The position numbers and the translations under genes are program-made. Shown here piece after piece: positions 1 through 5,827 of a stretch of DNA of 10,417 bases. Source of the stretch: an uncultured archaeon (GTDB taxonomy: Archaea > Korarchaeota > Korarchaeia > Korarchaeales > Korarchaeaceae); the NCBI GenBank assembly GCA_938073845.1, contig CALJEO010000003.1, positions 1 through 10,417 on the forward strand. Direction: 5' to 3'. Each line of letters opens with the position of its first letter. Within the stretch, counting starts at the first letter, position 1. The notes beneath the pieces are model-generated. The model saw only the letters and a list, made by a program, of their open reading frames with translations. It ran no database searches and was not told where the DNA came from.

Positions 1-135
1 CAGTTGGTTATAATAACGCCATCTCCTTAATGGTGTGAAGCGTTCGAAAGCCCCCGAATACCTCGGGGACACTCATCAAAGCAGGAATTATTATGAGTAT
101 TTCGCCTCAGCTGGATCACCTTTCAAAAGTCGCGG

Positions 136-151
136 AAGGGAGCTCTCCCTT
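136..151. repeat. Perfect short inverted repeat
   Basis: AAGGGAG (136-142) and CTCCCTT (145-151) are exact reverse complements separated by two bases, giving a near-perfect 16-base palindrome. A two-base loop is too tight for a full hairpin, but the outer pairs could form one, or a dimeric protein could bind the DNA. No gene start lies close by. Confidence 0.5.
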
Positions 152-249
152 ATTATCCCTCGAACAGATTTGAGTGGGGTCAATAACGAAGCTAAGGACA
201 GCCGAGGGACCGAGCTCAGTCTGAGTCACGTACTTTGATATGTGCTTTT

Positions 250-294
250 GGTTCATCAGCCCCAATTCAAGGGCTCAGAGCGTTAGGATGAACC
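250..294. repeat. Nested inverted repeat, possible structured RNA element
   Basis: The outer arms GGTTCATC (250-257) and GATGAACC (287-294) are exact reverse complements. Directly inside the left arm, AGCCC (258-262) pairs with GGGCT (271-275). The right side leaves an 11-base bulge between the inner and outer helices. This gives a 13-pair, two-helix structure with an 8-base loop, more than expected by chance in a short intergenic stretch. No terminator-type T tract follows it, so a transcription terminator is unlikely. It could belong to a small RNA or to the end of a decayed element. Confidence 0.45.
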
Positions 295-518
295 CTCTTC
301 AGATTAAGCCTTCTTCAGAGCTTTGAGGAGTTGGACTTGTCCCTCTTGGGCATCAACTATTTAGGGGTTGTTGACGTCTCCCTAGACAGCTGGCACGGTG
401 TGTGGAGGGCTCCCTGAGGAAATCGATGTGTGGAACCCACAGTTAGGCATAGCCCCAGATAGTGCGATGCTCTGCAGCCCCCATTACGATTTAAGGTAAG
501 GATTTTTCTAGCCTACAA

Positions 519-527
519 TTTATATAT
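519..527 (+). promoter_or_regulatory. TATA box of the LRV repeat gene
   Basis: TTTATATAT lies centred about 24 bases before the GTG start at 547. In archaea transcription starts about 25 bases downstream of the TATA centre, so the transcript would begin at or next to the start codon and be leaderless. This agrees with the lack of a good Shine-Dalgarno sequence; GGTTGA at 534-539 is a poor match. Confidence 0.6.
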
Positions 528-546
528 GAATGGGGTTGAATGAGAT

Positions 547-1992
547 GTGCCAAAGCTATCCCTCCTCAGGAAGGTGGCCTCTCACCCCAAGGTTGATCCG
601 GAGCTCCTCTCCGCCCTATCCCTCCTTGAGGAAAAAAGCCTACTCAGGTTGATCTCCCAGAACCCGAATACACCTCCAGATGTTTTGGAGAGGCTCTCCT
701 CATCCGAGGACGAGGGGCTCAGGATACATGCAGCCTCCCACCCCAAATGTCCTGAGGATGCTCTGAGAAGGCAGGCTAACGACCCATCCCCCAGGGTGAG
801 GAGGGCCGTCGCTGAGAACCCCAGGAAGGTTAATGAGATCCTGAAGCTCCTATCTCAGGATCCAGATGCTGAAGTGAGAGCTAGGGTAGCTGAACACGCT
901 TATCCTGAACTTCTGGTGAAGCTCACATCCGATGAGAGCGTCAAAGTGAGAAAAGCTATCGCATCCAACAAAAACACACCCCTGGACTCCCTAATACTGC
1001 TCAGCAAGGACCCCTCAGCCGAGGTGAGGGCAGCTGTGGCAGCGAACCCTTCCGCCGGGGGATTGCTCGAGGTCCTGGCTGAGGATGATGAGATCGTCAG
1101 GATAGCTGTAGCTAGCAATGAAAGGATACCTGAGAGTGTTCAGGAGAAGCTGGTGAGAGATACCTCTAGTTACGTCCTAGAGACGCTCGCGAAGAACCCA
1201 TCGGTCAAGCCCGAGATCCTGAGCGTGCTCGCGAGACACGATAGCGAGTGGGTCAGGAGGGGAGTGGCCTCGAACAGGAAAGCTCCTAAGGGGCTGCTGA
1301 TGGATCTTGCCAAGGACCCCAGTGAGAACGTGAGGTTAGCCTTGGCCTCCAATCCCTCATCCCCTCCAGAGGTCCTCAGGACACTGGCTGAATCGGGAGG
1401 GGAGAGGATCAAAACTGCTGTAGCTTCGAACAGGAGTGCCCCTGAGGGGCTGCTGAGGTCCCTCTCCGAGGATGGGAGTAAGGAAGTGATCCTGGCCTTG
1501 GCTGAGAACCCAAACTGCCCTCAGGATGTGCTCCTGAGGTTAGCTAGGGAGGGAGATCCTGAGATAAAGGCAGCTGCAGCTAGGAATCAAAATGCCCCTC
1601 CGGAGGTCTTCGATGAGCTAGTGAAGTCTAGAAATCAGTACCTCATGATGATCGCTGCAGCTGACCCTAGAACGAGGAAGGAGACATTGAGGATGATAGC
1701 TTTGAATGGGAGTCCTGATGTTAAGGATGCTCTCCTCCTGAACCCTAAAGTAAGTTTAGATGTTATCAAGGAGCTCTTAGAGGAGCCAACCCCCCTGCTC
1801 AAGGTGAGGATGGCCCTAGATCCTAGGACGAGCCCTGCCGTTTTAGGGGAGCTCTCAAGGGAGGAGGATGAGGATATAAGGGTGGCAGTAGCTCTTAACC
1901 CATCCACACCTTTAGATGTGCTCTTGGAACTCTCGAAGGACCGGGAGGAGCTGGTCCGTAGGGTCGCGTTAAGCAGGATCTTCAGTAAGTGA
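547..1992 (+). CDS. LRV (leucine-rich repeat variant) solenoid protein, 481 aa
   Basis: Almost the whole protein is a tandem array of roughly 19-20 helical repeats of about 24 residues with the pattern DPSxxVRxAVAxNPxxP followed by xxLLxxL. Phrases such as VASN, LASN, VAAN and VALN recur about every 24 residues from end to end. This is the LRV repeat, related to HEAT and ARM repeats, which folds into a right-handed superhelix and usually binds protein partners. The Azotobacter LRV protein carries an N-terminal cysteine cluster binding 4Fe-4S; this one has only isolated cysteines, so no such cluster is expected. There is no signal peptide or membrane segment, so it is likely cytosolic. GTG at 547 is the first possible start, since an in-frame TGA lies at 541-543, and a TATA box fits a leaderless message. 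The partner and the exact role are unknown. Confidence 0.85.
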   Translation: MPKLSLLRKVASHPKVDPELLSALSLLEEKSLLRLISQNPNTPPDVLERLSSSEDEGLRIHAASHPKCPEDALRRQANDPSPRVRRAVAENPRKVNEILKLLSQDPDAEVRARVAEHAYPELLVKLTSDESVKVRKAIASNKNTPLDSLILLSKDPSAEVRAAVAANPSAGGLLEVLAEDDEIVRIAVASNERIPESVQEKLVRDTSSYVLETLAKNPSVKPEILSVLARHDSEWVRRGVASNRKAPKGLLMDLAKDPSENVRLALASNPSSPPEVLRTLAESGGERIKTAVASNRSAPEGLLRSLSEDGSKEVILALAENPNCPQDVLLRLAREGDPEIKAAAARNQNAPPEVFDELVKSRNQYLMMIAAADPRTRKETLRMIALNGSPDVKDALLLNPKVSLDVIKELLEEPTPLLKVRMALDPRTSPAVLGELSREEDEDIRVAVALNPSTPLDVLLELSKDREELVRRVALSRIFSK

Positions 1993-2021
1993 CTTTAATT
2001 TTTCCAGCAGTTAACTACCTC

Positions 2022-2026
2022 GGTGA
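2022..2026 (+). promoter_or_regulatory. Shine-Dalgarno site that sets the rubredoxin start
   Basis: GGTGA ends four bases before the GTG at 2031. It selects this start over an in-frame GTG at 1989, which would overlap the end of the preceding gene and add 14 residues not seen in rubredoxins. Confidence 0.6.
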
Positions 2027-2030
2027 GAGT

Positions 2031-2213
2031 GTGATCAGGTATAGGTGTGGGGTCTGCGGCTACATATACGATCCCATGAAGGGGGATGAGGGGAGGGGCA
2101 TCGGGCCAGGGACGCCCTTCGAGGAGCTACCCGAGGACTGGAGGTGCCCAGCTTGCGGCGCACCTAAGAGCGCCTTCTACCCTATTGATGACGAGGAGAG
2201 CTTGGAGTGGTAA
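2031..2213 (+). CDS. Rubredoxin
   Basis: This is a 60-residue one-electron carrier with a single iron bound by four cysteines. Both metal knuckles are visible: C6-G-V-C9-G-Y near the start and C39-P-A-C42-G near the end. Between them are the family landmarks YIYDP, the [19 protein letters not shown] loop, and the aromatic residues of the small core. The length is normal for the family, at 50-60 residues. The GTG at 2031 is chosen because of GGTGA just upstream and because the protein then starts right at the fold. It follows the LRV gene after 38 bases and precedes the phosphatase gene by 46 bases on the same strand. A TTTAATTTTT tract at 1994-2003 could be a weak TATA box or the T tract of a terminator for the LRV gene. 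Its redox partner is not identifiable here; in anaerobic archaea rubredoxins often feed superoxide reductase, rubrerythrin or flavodiiron proteins. Confidence 0.95.
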   Translation: MIRYRCGVCGYIYDPMKGDEGRGIGPGTPFEELPEDWRCPACGAPKSAFYPIDDEESLEW

Positions 2214-2259
2214 GCCCTTCCTTTCGCCCTCCAAGACCTTCAACGCAGCGGTGTTTAAG

Positions 2260-2850
2260 ATGTCTATACTCTGGGTCGTACCTAAGGAGCTAGCGATATC
2301 CAGGATCCCCACTAGGAGGGAGGATATCAGGCTGATTAAATCGGTAGGTTTTAGGGCCCTGGTCTGCCTCGCCACTGAGAGGGAGATAGCTCCCTTCTGG
2401 GGGGGCATACTTAGTTATGAGAACGCGGTGATATCGGAGGGTATGGAGTTCTACTTCCTCCCTGTGGAGCCAGGAAGAGCCCCGGAGCTGAGAGAGATGA
2501 TAGATCTCCTCACCTGGATCTCATCAAGCGTCGCAGCTGGGAGACCCGTTGCAGTTCACTGCTTCGCCGGGATAGGGAGGGCTGGGACGATAGCGGCAGC
2601 CTACCTCGTATTCAGTAGGGGGATGACCCATCAGGCCGCTCTGGATTACGTCAGGAGGATAAGACCGAATGCAGTTGAGTCTCAGGAGCAGGAGGAAACG
2701 ATAATCAGGCTCAGTTCAGTAGTTAATCTCCTTTTGACGGAAATGATTCCTCTTCAAGCCGTGCTGGAACCCATAAAGACGAAGAAACCTGGATTAGCGA
2801 GGAGGCTCCTGCTGAAGTTGTCCGCTCCCTGCAGGGACATCTCCAGGTAA
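2260..2850 (+). CDS. Archaeal cysteine-dependent protein tyrosine/dual-specificity phosphatase
   Basis: This 196-residue cytosolic protein removes phosphate from phosphotyrosine and possibly phosphoserine/threonine through a cysteinyl-phosphate intermediate. The signature P-loop HCxxGxxR-x-G-T is intact, with H100, nucleophile C101 and R107. A downstream RRIRPNAVESQEQE stretch (about 132-145) matches the Q-loop region of the Sulfolobus phosphatase SsoPTP as I remember it. The loop that normally carries the general-acid Asp reads PVEPGRAP (68-75): the aligned Asp position appears to be Pro71, with Glu70 beside it. ATG at 2260 is chosen because GGTG at 2250-2253 sits six bases upstream. An open frame continues upstream to 2086, but it runs through the rubredoxin gene in another frame and is not phosphatase-like. 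The C-terminal 40 residues are basic and belong to no domain I recognise. Substrates are unknown. Confidence 0.88.
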   Translation: MSILWVVPKELAISRIPTRREDIRLIKSVGFRALVCLATEREIAPFWGGILSYENAVISEGMEFYFLPVEPGRAPELREMIDLLTWISSSVAAGRPVAVHCFAGIGRAGTIAAAYLVFSRGMTHQAALDYVRRIRPNAVESQEQEETIIRLSSVVNLLLTEMIPLQAVLEPIKTKKPGLARRLLLKLSAPCRDISR

Positions 2851-2852
2851 GG

Positions 2853-2859
2853 CTTATAA
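2853..2859 (+). promoter_or_regulatory. TATA box of the dehydrogenase gene
   Basis: CTTATAA is centred about 25 bases before the ATG at 2881, which places the transcription start on the start codon. No Shine-Dalgarno sequence lies between, so the message is probably leaderless and separate from the upstream phosphatase message. Confidence 0.6.
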
Positions 2860-2880
2860 CCCCACCGAACGGGTTGCCCT

Positions 2881-3984
2881 ATGCCGTACGATAAATCCCC
2901 ACCCTACCCTCCTGAGGACTTCCTCACCGTGAGGTATGAGGAGCTGCTGGATTTCGTGAGGTCCGTCTTCTTAAAGCTCGGAGTCCCGGAGGAGGACGCG
3001 AGGACCGTAGCAGAGAATCTGGTGACCGCTGACCTGAGGGGAATAGAGTCGCATGGTGTGGCTAGGTTGAGGAGGTACGTCGACGGGATAAGGAAGGGAG
3101 CTGTGAAGGTGAGGCCGAACATAAGGGTGGTGAGCGAGGGCCCCTCCTTCGCTCTAATCGATGGGGACTCCGGCCTGGGACAGGTCGTAGGCAACTTCTC
3201 CATGAGACTAGCCATGAGGAAGGCAGGTGAGAGCGGCCTGGGGTTCGTCACGGTGAGGATGAGCAACCACTATGGCATAGCTGGATACTACGCGATGATG
3301 GCTCTGGAAAAAGACATGATAGGGATCTCCATGACGAACTCGAGGCCCTTAGTGGCCCACACGGGAGCCTTGGGAAAGTGGTTGGGGACAAATCCGATAG
3401 CGTTAGCGGCACCAACGGCAACACCACCTCCCTTCGTCCTTGACATGGCCACGAGCGTGGCCCCCATAGGGAAGATGGAGGAGTACTCGAGGCTGGGGAG
3501 GAAGATCCCGTTGGGCTGGGGAATCGATGCAGAAGGTAAGCCCTGCGACGATCCAGATGTTATAATGAGGGAAGGAGCCCTTCTACCTTTAGGAGGATTA
3601 GGAGAACTCTTCGGAGGTCATAAGGGATATGGTCTAGCAATCATGGTTGAGATACTCACAAGCGTGCTGAGTGGAGCTGCTATGCTCAGGGAGGTGGGCC
3701 AGACGGAGGCCCCTCAACCGGCCAACGTGGGCCACTTCTTCATGGCAATTGACGTCGCTAGGTTCATGCCCGTTGATGAGTTCAAGGGGAGGATGGAGAG
3801 GCTCAGGGAGAGTCTCAAGAAAGCTCCCCTACATCCTGAGTTCGAGAGAATCTGGATTCACGGTGAGAAGAGCTACCTCACCTCCCTGAAGAGGATAGAG
3901 GAGGGGATACCCATCCATAGGAGGGTGATGGAGGGGATGAAGTTGGTAGCCTCGGAGGTGGGCGTCAGGTTCCCCTGGGAATGA
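2881..3984 (+). CDS. Malate/L-lactate/sulfolactate dehydrogenase family (LDH2/MDH2) oxidoreductase
   Basis: This 367-residue NAD(P)-dependent 2-hydroxyacid dehydrogenase belongs to the family distinct from classical Rossmann-fold malate and lactate dehydrogenases. Known members interconvert malate and oxaloacetate, sulfolactate and sulfopyruvate (ComC, coenzyme M synthesis), ureidoglycolate, or lactate and pyruvate. Family landmarks in order are DLRGIESHGVARL (51-63) with conserved His58, GLGQVVG (98-104), the SNHYGIAGYY stretch (128-137) with His130, TNPIALAAPT (170-179), and GGHKGYGLA (245-253) near the end of the cofactor domain. The length is normal and both ends look complete. A TATA box with no leader supports ATG 2881. 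The next gene downstream is convergent. The sequence alone does not decide the substrate; malate or sulfolactate are the usual choices in archaea. Confidence 0.9.
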   Translation: MPYDKSPPYPPEDFLTVRYEELLDFVRSVFLKLGVPEEDARTVAENLVTADLRGIESHGVARLRRYVDGIRKGAVKVRPNIRVVSEGPSFALIDGDSGLGQVVGNFSMRLAMRKAGESGLGFVTVRMSNHYGIAGYYAMMALEKDMIGISMTNSRPLVAHTGALGKWLGTNPIALAAPTATPPPFVLDMATSVAPIGKMEEYSRLGRKIPLGWGIDAEGKPCDDPDVIMREGALLPLGGLGELFGGHKGYGLAIMVEILTSVLSGAAMLREVGQTEAPQPANVGHFFMAIDVARFMPVDEFKGRMERLRESLKKAPLHPEFERIWIHGEKSYLTSLKRIEEGIPIHRRVMEGMKLVASEVGVRFPWE

Positions 3985-4011
3985 GCATATAACCGGAGCC
4001 AGTCTAGGGAA

Positions 4012-4125
4012 ACACCTTCCTCTTCGTACAGTGCTCCCTATTATCCCCCTAAACTCACCAATGACCCTTCGAGGAAGGTCAAGGGTCTTGCCCATCTCCG
4101 AAATCTCACCTTCTAGCATTTCCAT
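4012..4125 (-). pseudogene. Possible decayed fragment resembling transcription factor B
   Basis: Read on the minus strand, the peptide starting at 4125 contains EISEMGKTLDLPRRVIGEF followed by a stretch ending STVRRG. Its spacing resembles the first cyclin repeat of archaeal TFB, where a SELDRIAxxLxLPRxV-type stretch leads to a YRxAVRKG-type stretch. Neither a zinc ribbon nor a second cyclin repeat is seen; in-frame stops lie upstream, and the frame runs into the dehydrogenase gene as antisense. The likeness is by eye only and may be chance. Confidence 0.18.
4063..4087. repeat. Stem-loop 1 of the intergenic cluster
   Basis: GACCCTT (4063-4069) pairs exactly with AAGGGTC (4081-4087) around an 11-base loop. 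An alternative fold pairs the same left arm with GAAGGTC at 4074-4080, leaving one bulged C. Confidence 0.5.
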
Positions 4126-4137
4126 TTCAGCATACCA

Positions 4138-4152
4138 TGGGGCATCGCCCCA
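4138..4152. repeat. Stem-loop 2 of the intergenic cluster
   Basis: TGGGGC (4138-4143) and GCCCCA (4147-4152) form a six-pair, mostly G-C stem closed by the triloop ATC. It would be stable at high temperature. Confidence 0.5.
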
Positions 4153-4157
4153 ACTTA

Positions 4158-4196
4158 CCGCTGGTGTTACAGATCGGGAGCTAATGAAACCAGCGG
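4158..4196. repeat. Stem-loop 3 of the intergenic cluster
   Basis: CCGCTGGT (4158-4165) and ACCAGCGG (4189-4196) form an exact eight-pair stem around a 23-base loop. This is the longest stem of the cluster and begins six bases after stem-loop 2. Confidence 0.5.
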
Positions 4197-4208
4197 CCTA
4201 TTGATCCC

Positions 4209-4229
4209 GAAGGACCAAAGCTGTCCTTC
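4209..4229. repeat. Stem-loop 4 of the intergenic cluster
   Basis: GAAGGAC (4209-4215) and GTCCTTC (4223-4229) form an exact seven-pair stem with a seven-base loop. No T-rich run follows on either side, so it is not a classical terminator. Confidence 0.5.
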
Positions 4230-4288
4230 AGCAGAGCACACCTTCTAAATCCCCGAGCCATCGTGGGTGACGCTTCCATGTCCAACTC

Positions 4289-5797
4289 CTAGGTTCCCCG
4301 GGAGGTCTGGCTAGCTAGGATCCTGTTCAAGGCCTCCTCCAGGGCCCTTACGGAAGCCTCCATGATGTCCCTGCTCGCCCCAGATGCCTGGACCTCTCCT
4401 GAAGGGCCGAGGACCCCTATCATCAGCTCCCCTATTGCCTCGGAACCCGTGGAGACAGCTCTCAGCCTGAACTTCCTCAAGGTCATGCTAGGGACCCCTC
4501 GGATCGATATGAGGGCTTTGGTCAACGCGTCCACGGGACCCACTCCGTGTGAGGAGGAAACCACCTCCCTATCTCCTATCTGAGCCCTCACGGTCGCTGT
4601 AGGGGTTATCCCGCTGCCCGTGACGACCACCCACTCCCTCACCCTGAGGTGCTTCGATTCCACCCCCAGAACCTCCTCCACGACTGACCTGAGCAGGGCT
4701 TCGGTGATCCTCACACCCTCTTCCGATAGATCCTTTATCCTCCTAAGCAAGCTCTCAACCTGTTCCTCGGAGGCTTCATAGCCCATCTCCCTCAGTACCT
4801 CCTGTACGGCAGTCCTTCCGGAGAGGCTGCCTATCCAGAACCTCCTCTTCCTCCCCACCTCCTCAGGGCTTATGGGCTCGTAGCTGGATGGCTCCATCGA
4901 GATGGCCCTCACGTGGACGCCCGCTTCATAGGTGAAAGTGAGGGTCCCGGTCAAGGGGGAGAGCTCATGCACAGGGATGCCGCTCACCCTCTCGACGACC
5001 TCGCTCAAGCTAGCTAGCAGCTCGAGCTTAACGTTCGTATCCAAGCCGGCCAGCTTCCTCAAGGCCACCACCACCTGCTCGAGGGGAGCTATGCCCGCCT
5101 TGGGCCCCAGGCCGTTCACGGAAACGTGTACCTGCTCCGCTCCCGCTAGGGCAGCTGTAACGGAGTTAGCTGTAGCCATGCCGAGGTCGTTGGAGAAGGT
5201 GACGCTCAGAGGGACCCTGAACCTCTCCTTAGCCTCCCTAACCAGCTCGCTAGCTACCTGGGGAAGCAGGACCCCTAAGGGATCACTCAGGTTTATCCTA
5301 TCGGCACCGCCCCTAAGGGCGGTTTCGCAAGCCCTCCAGAGGAATTCCCTATCTGCTCTACCGAAGTCCTCGGCTGTGAACTCCACTATCAGGCCCAAGG
5401 ACTTAGCTAAACTCACTGAGTCCTCTATCCTCCTCAGGGCTTCCTCCTCATCTATACCTAGGGCCCTGAGCAGGGTCCTGCTCACCGGGATGAATATGTT
5501 CACGCTATCAACCTCAGTCTCAGCAGCAGCCTCAACATCCTCTCTGAGGGCTCTAGCCAGGGCGCAGAGCTCTGGTGAGAATCCGGATCTTGAGATCCTC
5601 CTGACGGCCCTAACAACCTCTTTAGTTATCCTCTTCTCGCCCTCAGAATAGGAGGGGAACCCTGCCTCTATCACATCAACGCCCACCGTGTCCAGGTGGC
5701 TCGCCACCTCAACCCTGCCCTCTAGACCGAAGGAGACGCCCGGGACCATCTCGCCAAGCGTGAGCGTGGAGTCGAAGATCCTCACCTTCCTGGGCAT
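4289..5797 (-). CDS. LeuA-family protein (isopropylmalate/homocitrate/citramalate synthase-like) lacking its catalytic residues
   Basis: This 502-residue protein has the LeuA layout: a TIM barrel (about 1-270), a linker with GVHVRAISMEPSSYEPI (293-309) and SLSGRTAVQ (324-332), then the leucine-type allosteric domain with SHGVGPVDAL (416-425). Active members join acetyl-CoA to a 2-oxo acid in leucine, isoleucine or lysine-type pathways, using a divalent metal. Here the usual TLRDGEQ motif reads TLTLGEM (11-17), so the catalytic Arg and metal-binding Asp are Thr13 and Leu14. The usual HCHND reads TFSND (200-204), so both metal-binding His are gone. The usual GERAGN reads GPKAGI (231-236). His295 of the linker motif remains. 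The gene is otherwise intact. It starts 29 bases after herA with its own TATA-like box. It is probably a pseudoenzyme or regulator of an active LeuA encoded elsewhere, or it has new chemistry. Confidence 0.85.
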   Translation of the reverse strand: MPRKVRIFDSTLTLGEMVPGVSFGLEGRVEVASHLDTVGVDVIEAGFPSYSEGEKRITKEVVRAVRRISRSGFSPELCALARALREDVEAAAETEVDSVNIFIPVSRTLLRALGIDEEEALRRIEDSVSLAKSLGLIVEFTAEDFGRADREFLWRACETALRGGADRINLSDPLGVLLPQVASELVREAKERFRVPLSVTFSNDLGMATANSVTAALAGAEQVHVSVNGLGPKAGIAPLEQVVVALRKLAGLDTNVKLELLASLSEVVERVSGIPVHELSPLTGTLTFTYEAGVHVRAISMEPSSYEPISPEEVGRKRRFWIGSLSGRTAVQEVLREMGYEASEEQVESLLRRIKDLSEEGVRITEALLRSVVEEVLGVESKHLRVREWVVVTGSGITPTATVRAQIGDREVVSSSHGVGPVDALTKALISIRGVPSMTLRKFRLRAVSTGSEAIGELMIGVLGPSGEVQASGASRDIMEASVRALEEALNRILASQTSRGT

Positions 5798-5819
5798 CAG
5801 CCACTCGTTTCCCCCTCAC

Positions 5820-5827
5820 TTAAAAAT
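5820..5827 (-). promoter_or_regulatory. TATA-like box before the LeuA-family gene
   Basis: On the minus strand ATTTTTAA lies centred about 26 bases before the ATG at 5797 and just abuts the stop codon of herA. This spacing suits a leaderless transcript. GAGGGGG further down, at 5812-5818, is too far from the ATG to be a normal ribosome binding site. The gene may also be read through from nurA-herA. Confidence 0.45.

Larger units (their letters stand above)
1..546. other. Leader region without a convincing gene; several hairpins
   Basis: No recognisable protein or RNA family was found on either strand. The longest open frame (plus strand, 35-238, GTG start, 67 codons) matches no family I know, has no clear ribosome binding site and is probably chance or a decayed fragment. 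What can be seen is a series of perfect inverted repeats: CCCCGA/TCGGGG at 52-68, AAGGGAG/CTCCCTT at 136-151, a nested pair at 250-294, and TGTGG/CCACA at 430-442. A stretch this long is unusual beside tightly packed genes. It could be a decayed mobile element, an unrecognised structured RNA, or a long regulatory region for the gene at 547. tRNA, 16S and RNase P RNA were considered and not supported. Confidence 0.5.
3985..4288. other. Intergenic stretch between convergent genes, rich in stem-loops
   Basis: These 304 bases lie between the 3' ends of two convergent genes and hold no intact gene. Four perfect stem-loops of 6-8 pairs follow one another between 4063 and 4229 and are listed separately. 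A TATA-like CATATAA follows directly on the stop codon of the dehydrogenase gene, at about 3987-3993, and could start a plus-strand RNA near 4015. No SRP RNA, RNase P RNA or tRNA was recognised. On the minus strand, 4012-4125 encodes a short peptide with faint similarity to archaeal TFB. The region is either an unrecognised structured RNA or a decayed gene; the hairpins also suit bidirectional termination. Confidence 0.45.

Noticed and set aside
110-121. Twelve-base match to the end of 16S rRNA (GCTGGATCACCT)
   Set aside because: The bases before it do not resemble the conserved 3' part of 16S rRNA, and the anti-Shine-Dalgarno end reads ATCACCTTT, not ATCACCTCC. Chance match.
35-238. Small plus-strand open frame of 67 codons
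   Set aside because: No ribosome binding site, no family likeness and it is crossed by hairpins. I considered a transposase tail but could not support it.
300-317. Minus-strand GAAGAAGGCTTA resembling the conserved 3' element of RNase P RNA
   Set aside because: The partner element (GAGGAAAGTCC type) is not found at the right distance, and the molecule would have to extend into the LRV gene.
1994-2003. T-rich tract as a firm terminator after the LRV gene
   Set aside because: Only five consecutive T residues and no stem before it; it could equally be a weak TATA box.
2086-2259. N-terminal extension of the phosphatase frame by 58 residues
   Set aside because: It runs through the rubredoxin gene in another frame, its composition is not phosphatase-like, and ATG 2260 has a ribosome binding site.
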